This document shows positions 8,601 through 17,400 of a stretch of DNA of 24,442 bases, piece after piece. The stretch is from the IMG/VR virus record IMGVR_UViG_3300020283_000026, positions 1 through 24,442 of that record; one strand, 5' to 3'. The stretch's first letter is position 1; each line of letters starts with the position of its first letter. Source of the DNA: a virus. Below the pieces are notes generated by a model. It was not told the origin of the DNA. It searched no databases and worked only from the letters and a program-made list of their open reading frames with translations. A program made the translations under genes and the position numbers.

Positions 8601-11600
8601 AATCACTAACTTTTCTACCATCAAAGAATGCATAAAAACGAGTTCTTGGTTTTAATCTTTCAACATTAACCTTAATGTTTCTAGAACGAATCCATGGAAT
8701 TGCTGTAGATGATATAATACTATCTCCAAGAGATTGTCTATCGATTCTAGGTATAACTCTAGATCTAATACCAGTTCTTCTTTGTCTAGTTACAGTTTCA
8801 AGAACTTCCTCTCTGTTAACACGTCTCATACCACGACCATCCCATACATCAGGTCTAGGTGATCTACCAACGTCTTCCTCTAACCATTCTGTGTTTCTAA
8901 CTTCAGTAGAAGATATAACTCTAGATGTAGTCCACTGATCTCTCCATGCATTCCATTGAACAGGAGCAAAACCATTTTGATCAACACGAAGTTCACTAGC
9001 AACAGCAGCGAAGTTTCCTTCTATATTTTGTACCTGTGCAGGTAAACGTTGTGTTTCTATCCAGTCATCAGATGCAGGAGTAAGATCAACACGTCCAATA
9101 TAAGTGAATACGTTAAATGGGTTGATGTTCTCAACTCTAGAAGCATATGGTTGTTCAATGATTGTTAACTCAGTATATGGTAAAGTTATACAAGGACCTG
9201 TCTTAGTATAATTTTGTGATACTGTAGTATTGAGTTGTAGTGGAATATTAGTTGTGTAGTGTGATGGATGACATGTACCACCTGCAAAATCTAATGCAGC
9301 AGAGAAATCCTCATGAGAAGTTTGTGATTTACTATGATCGGAAAAGTCGTCTACAATAAATCCATTCTTCAGTCTATCCTTACCATCAGCATCAATAATC
9401 TTGGTGTTGAAAGTATCAGACTCAAGCATATTAAGTGAAGTATAATATTCAACTTGATCTAATCTGCGTTCAATACCACCGATATCACGCATGGTATATC
9501 GTTTGTTATCAGATCTAGTAATAACTACATCAGATTCTGCATCAAAACCATATGGTTTATGATTTATAGTTGCTAGAAGCATACCATCTTTCAAATCATC
9601 AGGTTCTTGAGGTTGTTCAGATGATTTACCTTTAATGATTTGGAACTCACCTGCAGGTGTTAAGAATGCTTTATCTGTTCTAGGTAGATACCAGTCAAAG
9701 TCTGCTTTAAAATTACTATCAATCTTTGGAACATCAAAGATAGTAGCGTTAGGTGTACCTGATACATTGAATACTCTAGATTTGAAATCAAATGTAGAGC
9801 AGTTAACAAATGCAGGAGATGCAACAGTACCAGTTCCACTATAAAGATTTTTACAACCAGGTCTGAAGTCTAAGTAATCTGCAAGGAACTTAGTACCGAA
9901 GAATGGAATATCACCATATGCTGTATTGAGATATGATTGACCACCAAAATAATCACCAGTTGCTGAGTGTGTATAGTAATCAACAATCATTAATATTTTT
10001 CTTATTGGTGTTGATGCACCTTTTTTACGAACAATCCTTGACTGATCGTACATGAAGTTTGTTTGTGCAACTTCTAGGAAGTAGTTGTCAGTGATAACTT
10101 TTGAACCATCAATAACAGATCCTGCAGAGTCGTTAATAATAGCAGTTAGTGCAGTACCTGCAGTGTCAAATCCATCAATAGTTTCACCTGATTGTAACTT
10201 ACCACTAACATAAACAAGACTTAATTTTAAAGTACCTGAGCTAAATGCAACTACTTTTGCTCTTGCTTTAGAAGTTCTACCAGTAACAATAGATCCTGTA
10301 GCAAAGAAAGTAGGTTCTACCAAAGTTACACTTGGTATTATTGGATCATTATCATCAAGAGATTCATATACAGCATGTAATCTGTAAGCATCTACAAGAC
10401 CAAGAGATATATCTCTGTCTTGTACTCTAGTTCCATATAAGTTTGAATATAATAAACCAAAGTTTTGTTTATCAAGATTCTCGATTGTCTTATTAACCTT
10501 GAGAACAAACATCTGTTGTCCTGCTTTTGTTTTCTTAGTTGTAACGTTTTTAGATATTGTAGCAGTAACTTTTATTGAAGTAATATTTGTTAGGTTTTCA
10601 ATATTAAGAGTAGACAGTCCTGTTGCACGAGTAGTATAACCAACAGCACTACTATTAGTAGTGTTAATAGTTACCTGATCTCCGACTGGATGAGTAGAGT
10701 TTGATCCTGCAAGAACTGTGATCGTATAGTTTGCATCATTGATTGCTTCAAACTGTTCGTTAGCAGGAAGAGTGATTGATACTGAGTTAGAGGCAACTGA
10801 TCTAGCATCAAATGTTCTTCTAACTTTCATAGATTCGTCAGAAATACTCTTGATGTATTTCTTAGGCATCGCACTCAAAAGATCAGAGTTGAGTATATTA
10901 TTTAATTTAACACGTTGTCTTAATAATCCAGTATAGTCTCCTGCAGATGGAGCAGCACTTCCTGCACCAGGAGTTACATTAACTGTCTGTGCACCATAGT
11001 CAAAGATAGTTGAGTTTTGACTACCAGTCAAACTAGCAGGATTTACTTTATCTACATCAACAAACTTAGTTGGACTAAAGAATATTCTATCACCAGGTCT
11101 CAAATCTAAAGCAAAGTTTGATTGATTACCAGTGATTTTTTCATTACCACTTGCTGCATCATATGTAAAGGTTACACCTTGAACTATTACAGTATCATTA
11201 AGTACAATATCAGCAGTATACTCTACATTATTTGTATTTTCATCTCTAGATAAAACTTGACGAGTATCACCAAAATCAAATGTATGTACAACTTCGATAG
11301 TATCTTTGTTCAATCCATCAACAGTTATCATCTCACCAGTTTGAAATGTACCCTCTACACCGTATACTAATGTATGATCAGCAGAACTCAAAGCATCTAC
11401 AAGATATCCTCTAGCACCTGATGATGCACCGATTAGTAATGATCCTGCATCTATGGTTTGTGCAGACGCAAACTCAATAGCAGTAAACATCTGAACATCA
11501 AATATATTCATTCTATAAGTATCATCTGCATCACCAAAGGTTGTATTATCACCATCAGTTGTATGCTCCATATTTGCAAGTCTTGCAAAACCTATTATGT

Positions 11601-12906
11601 TACCTGCTTGAGATCCTTGACTTGATGAAAAAGTATCTCTTAGTTCTATAGTTTGATATGCATTACTTATTGTGCCTCCAGTTGCATTAGGGAAACCAAA
11701 TACATTAGATACAACAACATCATTACCCATTTCAAATGGTATGTTATTATTTTGGATTGACTGTGTATCTCTTGGTTTCATCACGTCAACATAAGTTGGC
11801 GATAATGTTTTAATTCTATATCCTCTTACATATGCAGTTCCAGGTCCGAACTCCATTGCGTACATATTTTCTGCAGCAGTATTACCTTGAGCAGTTGTAG
11901 ATCCAGCTTCATATACACCATTATTGAATCCATCATCTAAGTTTTCTCTAGTTGTAAGAGCAAAATCTCTAACAACATAATCACCAGATTCTTCAAATGT
12001 TCTGGTTGCTAATGATCTTTCTAGTTCATCATATGCACTTCTATCAACAAGTTTTTCAACTTTACTATTATTGATTCTTAATAATTCTAGGAAGTCTTTA
12101 TCAGCATCATCTGTAAGTAGTTTCTTTACTAATCTTGTTGTGATTCTAAATCTATGAGAACCAGGAGCAGCATAGTTAGATGTTCCTGCAGCGTTATCGT
12201 TGAGACTAAGGTCATCTTCTGGAGTGATGATCGATTCTTGTATATCAAGTCCGATACGATAGGAGGGGTTACTTCCATACTGATCTAATAGTAGATATTG
12301 ATATTGTACATCAACAAAGAATCCTCTGATGAAATAAACACCGTCTTGTATGTATGCTACAGAACCTTGTTGTAACGCAGCAGTAGGAAGTAGTTGTGCA
12401 AATGGTGATCCAACTTCAATCAAAGTTGTACCAAATGTTATTTCTGTGTCTGTTATTACCTGTTCATTATTAGAGAAAGTTGATTGTGTATTTCCTGTAC
12501 CACCAGATTCAATATACTTAACATATAATGTGATATAACCTTTCGACGAATCAGAAGCAGATATACTGAATAATACTTTTGCTTTTACACCAGATGTAAG
12601 ACCTTCAATAATCTTACCATTTAACTGTGAACGATAATTTTCTACGTCAGCACCTAGGAAAGATTCTTGTAACTGGATAGCATCTACATTTAGATCATAA
12701 CCGATTTGGCCAGGAATGACCATTGCACCATCTTTAAACAAATGCGAACCAACATTCTCAACTTGATTCTGCATGATGCTTTGCATCGTGGTAAGTTCTC
12801 TCGCTTGGATTGGGAATCCAGGACGAAATAGCACTCGATAAAAGTTTTTCGTTTTATCAAAGTCGTCGTAATATGGGGTGACGTTTAGATTGGTATTTTG
12901 TGCCAT
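5683..12906 (-). CDS. Giant DUF4815-type virion/baseplate protein (2407 aa)
   Basis: The N-terminus (about residues 10-66, with NFYRVLFRPGFPIQARELTT and an NQVENVGSHLFKDG segment) is characteristic of DUF4815, a domain of unknown function in large structural proteins of marine T4-like phages. About residues 1400-1520 hold an Arg-rich stretch and the IPWIRSRNIKV...FYAFFDGRKVSDYM segment. Near residue 1643 is GWYDPLAQSFISDEEGGVFL followed by TSVEVYFKTRD, another segment common in big tail proteins. About residues 1830-1980 contain beta modules of the GETITG...AEVVTW kind, then a DTTFNV...VAERGLDGTTAVSH module. The C-terminus is a beta-rich domain. No enzyme motif or signal peptide is seen. It starts on the TAATG overlap with gp8 and is probably translationally coupled. 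Lying directly after gp8, it may fill the place of T4 gp9 to gp11 in the baseplate periphery; this is inference. Confidence 0.88.
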   Translation of the reverse strand: MAQNTNLNVTPYYDDFDKTKNFYRVLFRPGFPIQARELTTMQSIMQNQVENVGSHLFKDGAMVIPGQIGYDLNVDAIQLQESFLGADVENYRSQLNGKIIEGLTSGVKAKVLFSISASDSSKGYITLYVKYIESGGTGNTQSTFSNNEQVITDTEITFGTTLIEVGSPFAQLLPTAALQQGSVAYIQDGVYFIRGFFVDVQYQYLLLDQYGSNPSYRIGLDIQESIITPEDDLSLNDNAAGTSNYAAPGSHRFRITTRLVKKLLTDDADKDFLELLRINNSKVEKLVDRSAYDELERSLATRTFEESGDYVVRDFALTTRENLDDGFNNGVYEAGSTTAQGNTAAENMYAMEFGPGTAYVRGYRIKTLSPTYVDVMKPRDTQSIQNNNIPFEMGNDVVVSNVFGFPNATGGTISNAYQTIELRDTFSSSQGSQAGNIIGFARLANMEHTTDGDNTTFGDADDTYRMNIFDVQMFTAIEFASAQTIDAGSLLIGASSGARGYLVDALSSADHTLVYGVEGTFQTGEMITVDGLNKDTIEVVHTFDFGDTRQVLSRDENTNNVEYTADIVLNDTVIVQGVTFTYDAASGNEKITGNQSNFALDLRPGDRIFFSPTKFVDVDKVNPASLTGSQNSTIFDYGAQTVNVTPGAGSAAPSAGDYTGLLRQRVKLNNILNSDLLSAMPKKYIKSISDESMKVRRTFDARSVASNSVSITLPANEQFEAINDANYTITVLAGSNSTHPVGDQVTINTTNSSAVGYTTRATGLSTLNIENLTNITSIKVTATISKNVTTKKTKAGQQMFVLKVNKTIENLDKQNFGLLYSNLYGTRVQDRDISLGLVDAYRLHAVYESLDDNDPIIPSVTLVEPTFFATGSIVTGRTSKARAKVVAFSSGTLKLSLVYVSGKLQSGETIDGFDTAGTALTAIINDSAGSVIDGSKVITDNYFLEVAQTNFMYDQSRIVRKKGASTPIRKILMIVDYYTHSATGDYFGGQSYLNTAYGDIPFFGTKFLADYLDFRPGCKNLYSGTGTVASPAFVNCSTFDFKSRVFNVSGTPNATIFDVPKIDSNFKADFDWYLPRTDKAFLTPAGEFQIIKGKSSEQPQEPDDLKDGMLLATINHKPYGFDAESDVVITRSDNKRYTMRDIGGIERRLDQVEYYTSLNMLESDTFNTKIIDADGKDRLKNGFIVDDFSDHSKSQTSHEDFSAALDFAGGTCHPSHYTTNIPLQLNTTVSQNYTKTGPCITLPYTELTIIEQPYASRVENINPFNVFTYIGRVDLTPASDDWIETQRLPAQVQNIEGNFAAVASELRVDQNGFAPVQWNAWRDQWTTSRVISSTEVRNTEWLEEDVGRSPRPDVWDGRGMRRVNREEVLETVTRQRRTGIRSRVIPRIDRQSLGDSIISSTAIPWIRSRNIKVNVERLKPRTRFYAFFDGRKVSDYMTPKLIELIKDPSTDARTNSTPFIPGETVRGEISGCVLKVAAPNDLYVFNPYDDTSMPSSYASTTAFLNINTDDLAAQAVGEFFGNVQVGEVLVADSGARAVVKDRRLISDRFGKMGASFFIPTAAVNTNPRWATGTRVIRFSTSDTNSRIGGAVESSAEAEYEARGTLNRVRENILSVRNADIVRDTVTQERNFNTLRTETRQIGWYDPLAQSFISDEEGGVFLTSVEVYFKTRDANIPVSMQVRTMENGYPTTNILPFSDVTLEPSVIQLSETGAVATKFTFKAPVYIPQSIEHCFVLLSDSNEYTIWISRMGEIDISGDRTISEQPYAGVLFKSQNASTWTADQYEDLKFKVNRAEFDTSVLSTVTLNNAPLDIGNGGKLNLQNDPILTFPPSVQIVTNTTTAPFTVGARIYQKGSLAQGTITKVTPDAGGDLLTVNDITGVFQGGSVSGSNVVGRIVSSKTTATMVVSGASGAFTVGETITGNSATSPTAEVVTWVSGTNTLTLRYVSTEFTPSSETVTGGTSNTTATVSSITYAGDAVEAGAISDIVSTTQPTFQPSEKKIRVAHSNHCMHSPSNNVVITGVESEVSPTYLTAAISSTDTTFNVNDASAFHQIINGAAISSTNKGYARVISNAGTEIVSYTAISSDFKTMTVAERGLDGTTAVSHVDESVVECYNLDGIPLIEINKTHTTLSNPTLDTYELATSSIARLGIKSGGANAVATQNVQYDILVPQIERMLLPQTNVTARVNIISGSSINNGAQINQESFANDGVFSDIILSEDNPLLAPGLICSTINESSELSGAKSFRLDLSLTSNRSNVSPVLDTDRMSMTTVMNRINNPDDPNTAKLSTGDSHDAVYITRAADLSNPSGAIKVLFAGYRPDESFIKVLYRVRPTGSTDSIETFGFEFFPDNQAVIPAPTQQIVLKDYEYEVSGLNFDQYQIKIVFVSPNQSATPIIEDFRAIALAI

Positions 12907-14438
12907 TAGAACTCGATTACGATTTTGATGTCTTCTACTTGGTCGTTTGCACGACTGATTGATCTCCTATTATCTATGTACACAACGTTACCAGAGTTTG
13001 CAGCAACTTCGGGTTTTGCATACCCATTGTTAAACTTCATACCTAGGTCATATTCTGTGTTGTTAATAGTTCTAGAAGATGAGTTTGGAACAGCAGGAAA
13101 GTTTACATCAGGTTGTCCCGCAGCACCAGAGGTTGCACCACTGACTACGTTAGAACCATCAAACTCATTCTGTGTACCTGTAACTTCTGGAAAGATACCG
13201 TCAACTGCGTTCTGATAATATTTCAAAACCTTAGTTGTAGCATTCCAAGAAATAACACGACCTCTAGCAGTAACGTTAGTACCACCAACGACTCGTGTTT
13301 GTGTAATGATCTCATCAGGAACGTAGTTACCTTGGAATGTAGGAGCGAAGATAACTGCCTTAGCAGCAGAGATCGTCAAGTCAGAGATAAGTTCCGATGT
13401 ACCAAATTTAAGTGGGTTTGTGATAAGACCTATACGACGATAGTCGTTATCAACAGGGAAGTCACCTGCACCCTCATCATATGAGAGTTTGGCGTTGATC
13501 ATAACCCTAAATGCACCGATTTCTGTAACAGCATCTGCACCGTGCCCACCAGGAGGAGGCAAGATAACATCAACTTGTCCACCAGTACCAGTACCAATAC
13601 CAGTGATATTATCAATGGTGATTTTACCGAATGTATATCCAGTACCACCAGAGGTCACTGTGGCAGAGATAACTTTACCACCGTCAACAACGATTGAAAC
13701 ACGACCACCAGTTCCGTCACCGTTGATCGCTACGTTATCGTAAGTACCATTGTTGTACCCAGACCCTGCAGCGTTAATAACAACAGTATCGACTTCACCT
13801 GAGACTGCGTTTGTTTGAACAGCAGCGTTGGTGAATACTGGCATGTAGTCGTTCGAGAAAAACTTAAGAACGCTTGCAACTGGAATAGTGTACATGTACT
13901 TCCAACGATACCCATCACCAGTAGTAATGATGCTAGTGCTAGTACCAGTAGGCTCGACAGTGCTAGGCTTACCATTTGGATCGGACGGAGATGTTCCATT
14001 ATAGATGCATTTGTATACTTGATACTGAGAGTTTACGACATAAAAGTCGGAGTCATAAAGTTTAGTCGCACCAGAGGCAGCAGTTTTGGAAGGACTATAA
14101 TCATGACGGTACATATCATAAGTGAAACCTAATCCACCAGTAGTTTGTTCTGGGGATACCCAGTCAATTCTACGACAAACTTGCACAGTATCAGAAGCAA
14201 GTACACGCTTCATCGATACCATGTCGTCATAAGAACCTGAGAACTCAGAGAATGAATCCACCGCTTGAGGGGGTGAGTTTTCATTATCCCACGGTTGTGG
14301 TCTACCAATAAACAAATACAAACGATCTCTCGTTGCACCTGCAACTGTGTCAGATTGAGTTGAGTCAGGACCTTCTAATGCTTTAATAAACTTTTTCGCA
14401 GAAAAAATTCTAAACTGATCCGTTAATAGGGCTGCCAT
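12906..14438 (-). CDS. gp8: Baseplate wedge subunit gp8
   Basis: The product is 510 residues; T4 gp8 has 334. It follows the T4 gp8 pattern: QFR...KKFIKAL near residue 8, RLYLFIGRPQPWDNE at 39-53, the RRIDW at 89-93, VYKCIYNG at 141-148, VEPTGT...TTGDGYRWKYMYTIP at 161-185, RRIGLITNPL at 334-343 (T4: RQISIITNPL), and the end VVYIDNRR...NDQVEDIKIVIEF (T4: MIYMENRP...MDQTEEINILFTF). In T4, gp8 forms dimers in the wedge and binds gp10, gp7 and gp6. The extra length comes from two inserted beta modules, about residues 218-300 (GSGY/GTGY repeats) and 352-480. An in-frame TAG four codons upstream fixes the start. It has its own late promoter, and its stop overlaps the next start. Confidence 0.92.
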   Translation of the reverse strand: MAALLTDQFRIFSAKKFIKALEGPDSTQSDTVAGATRDRLYLFIGRPQPWDNENSPPQAVDSFSEFSGSYDDMVSMKRVLASDTVQVCRRIDWVSPEQTTGGLGFTYDMYRHDYSPSKTAASGATKLYDSDFYVVNSQYQVYKCIYNGTSPSDPNGKPSTVEPTGTSTSIITTGDGYRWKYMYTIPVASVLKFFSNDYMPVFTNAAVQTNAVSGEVDTVVINAAGSGYNNGTYDNVAINGDGTGGRVSIVVDGGKVISATVTSGGTGYTFGKITIDNITGIGTGTGGQVDVILPPPGGHGADAVTEIGAFRVMINAKLSYDEGAGDFPVDNDYRRIGLITNPLKFGTSELISDLTISAAKAVIFAPTFQGNYVPDEIITQTRVVGGTNVTARGRVISWNATTKVLKYYQNAVDGIFPEVTGTQNEFDGSNVVSGATSGAAGQPDVNFPAVPNSSSRTINNTEYDLGMKFNNGYAKPEVAANSGNVVYIDNRRSISRANDQVEDIKIVIEF

Positions 14439-14454
14439 TGTTAGGTACTATTGT

Positions 14455-14460
14455 CCTCCT
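14455..14460 (-). promoter_or_regulatory. Strong Shine-Dalgarno AGGAGG at unusual distance from gp8 start
   Basis: AGGAGG on the minus strand is the best anti-16S match at any start in the window, but 16 bases separate it from the gp8 ATG. An in-frame TAG lies between, and no closer in-frame ATG, GTG or TTG exists. It also sits about where transcripts from the late promoter at 14464-14471 would begin, so it may serve only on readthrough mRNA, or be accidental. Confidence 0.4.
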
Positions 14461-14463
14461 GTT

Positions 14464-14471
14464 TATTTATC
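14464..14471 (-). promoter_or_regulatory. T4-type late promoter GATAAATA for gp8 operon
   Basis: Read on the minus strand, GATAAATA is followed by AACAGG. It lies in the 37-base gap between the 1392-residue gene and gp8. It matches NATAAATA and the other two junction copies in the core ATAAATAA. It probably drives gp8, the DUF4815 gene and the two small genes. Confidence 0.75.
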
Positions 14472-14475
14472 GTAG

Positions 14476-17400
14476 TTACGAGCGAACAGTTGTAAGATAT
14501 TCAATGCTCTTGATCCTATAGGTTGCTCCACCGTTACCTACAAGATTCTCGCCACCTAATACTGCTTGTGCTGCAGCATTTGCACCTGTAGTATCTCCAC
14601 TTGCATTTGTAAATGTTACAGTTGGGTGAAGATTGTAGGTGCCATCTACCGTTTGAGGGATTCCATACCCTCCATTATTAATGGTGATTGATGCAACTTG
14701 GTCTCCTGCAGGTGTCATGACTACAGTACCAGTTGCCTGTATATCTCCTGTATTCTCTATTTCTATTGTTGGGACTCCAGTATAGTTTACTCCAGGATTT
14801 GCAATAATAAAATCAATCACACTGCTATTTTGAGAAAACTCATATAACAGTCCACCAATACCAATGTTAACATTACTTGTGTTAAATGGAACTATATCTT
14901 TGACTTGCAATACACCAGTTTGATTATTCCAAGTAACAACAGTTGCTTGTACTCCAGAAATAGCACCAGTTACAACTTCATTCGTTTGATAGTTTGTAGT
15001 CGTACCTGCTGAAATATCTAAGGTAATATTTAGCACTGCAGGGTGTGAAACACCATCAGCAAGTCCACCTGCAGAGGTGACTGTTGCATACTTAAATGGT
15101 ATATCACCATCCTTAATACTATCACCAACTTGGAATAGAGTTGTGTTAGTACCACCTTGAGTTTCTTCAATACCATAAAGAGAACTGAAGATACCACCAT
15201 CAAGACTAATCTGATTAGCAAAGTCAGTATTTGTATTAATCAAATCAGGAATACCATCACCTGCTCCTGCATTCTCATCATCATCTTCAAAATCTTTATC
15301 TTGTAATGTTGTGATAGGATCTGTTAATGCTGTAATGGTGCTTCCAACTGAATCAATAACAGTATGTGGTAAAACACCTGGACCAGATGATGCAGCAACA
15401 CCTGCATCAAACTGAACAATAGCATCCTCAGTCGCTGCTCTACCACCATCAATGAATGCTAGTTCATCAACTTCAAATGTAACAAGAAGTTCTCTTGTTG
15501 AAGGATCCCAGTCATATACTTTGGCAACTTTGTTATTAGCATTTTCAACACGACGTATAACTCTATCACCAACATTAAATTTATAAAGTGATAATCCAGT
15601 AACACCATCATTTTGATTAGCATCCAATATAACTCTTTGATCATAGTTAAAGTTTACACCACGAGTCAGACCACTAAATCTACCTGCTGTTTTGGAGGTG
15701 TAAGTTATAGTTTCTCTATTGATTATTATTTGACCAGAACCAGGATATGCATCTGTAGAGTCAACATATATGTTCGTATCATTTGCAGTCACATCCTTAA
15801 CAAGACCTGTTAAGTATATCGCAGATGAGTTAAATGCCTGTCTTGCTCTAGTTTTACGCTTAAGATTTACAAGTTTTGTAAAGATAACGTTCGGTGGAGA
15901 AGTATATCCTTCACCTGGATCAGTGATATTAATACCTGTGATAGCACCCTGTGATATAGTTGCTTCTGCTTTTGCACCTATACCTCCACCACCAGTTATG
16001 AGAATAAAAGGTGCTTCTTGATAGAACTCACCTGGATCTACAATATCAACTCTTGTAAGTTTACCTAATGTATCAATTTCAGCAGCACCTTGTGCACCTT
16101 GTCCACCACCACCTTCAAAGATGAGTGTTGGAGGAGTTGCATAACTTCTACCTTGATTAAGTAGAGATAGACCAGTAACAGTTTGAACAATAGGAGATCC
16201 TACTGCACCTGATCCTTGTCCACCTAATATTTTTGCTTTTGCAGGACCGAAATAGTTATCACCCTTTACAGTCATCTTAACATAAGAGACTGATCCGTTA
16301 GGATTTAAAACAACATCACCTGTTGCTAGTGATGGGAATATAGCAGGTTGTGCAGGAACTGTATTACCTTCAAATATAGGTTCGCTATAATACTTTGGAC
16401 CAATGGCATAAGGATATACAGGATTACCACTACTATCCTCAGTCATAAAGTAAGCATAAGTTCCATTAGGATACTCTGGTGTTACTCCAAACTTACCATT
16501 ATACTCATCTAAAGTTCCTACACTAGAATCGTAAATATAATCTGATGTGAGGTCTCCAAGAATATAACCATCGTTAACAAGTCTTAGACCAAAACCTGAG
16601 GCAATATATCCGAAAAGATATAGGACGCTAGGTGCATCTACAGGAACTGTAAATGTAACCTGTCTGGTTGTTGCTCCATTAAATAAACTCAGATATTGTT
16701 GATATGTAACTGTGCTGCCATTGATCTGATATGATATGCCTTGACCCGAATACAAGACTGATTCTAAACCAATAACTACTGGATTATTTGAATGCCAACC
16801 ATCTGTTTGCGTAGAAATAAGTATATGATTCGACCCTGTATTACTTGCGTCGTCTTGGTTGAATATATACGTTCTTCCTCTTTTCAGATTTAAAAACTCA
16901 GGTGATGATCCATTGAATGCAAACTCACCATTAGCAACAGTAACTGTAAAAGTTTCTGTACCTGCAGTGTTTACAATCGGTCTAGCACCTTGTAACTCAG
17001 CAGTAGTTCTTAATCTATAACTAGAAGTTTCCCTTGCTGCTGTGCCAGAAGAATTATATCCCCATGGTCCGTATATTGGATATCCATCAAAGGACATCCC
17101 AATAATCTTGGAGTGACCATCTGTATGTCTAGAATAATCTAATGTTCCTGCTGCTGCAGTACCATAAAAATCCTCGACATAGTATGTATTCATATTCTCT
17201 TCTTCTTCTTCCTCTTCTGTTGAGGTATCAAGAATCATGTAACCCTCATCACCTGTATATCCTGACATATAACGATGAACAGCACAATAGTAATATATTT
17301 TCTGTGTTTCATCTGCATTCATTATGAATAACGGTTGCATCTCATTTTCATAATCTGCAGCATGAGCAGCAGAGGAACCTGTACTATTGTAATATAACGT

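Noticed and set aside
8012-8602. Plus-strand open frame of 196 codons opposite the DUF4815 gene
   Set aside because: It lies wholly opposite conserved coding sequence, has no family resemblance, and every other gene is on the minus strand.
17191-17218. TTC/CTT microsatellite as a phase-variable tract
   Set aside because: It encodes an acidic linker between domains and is too short and imperfect to suggest slippage control. The triplet unit would not switch the frame.
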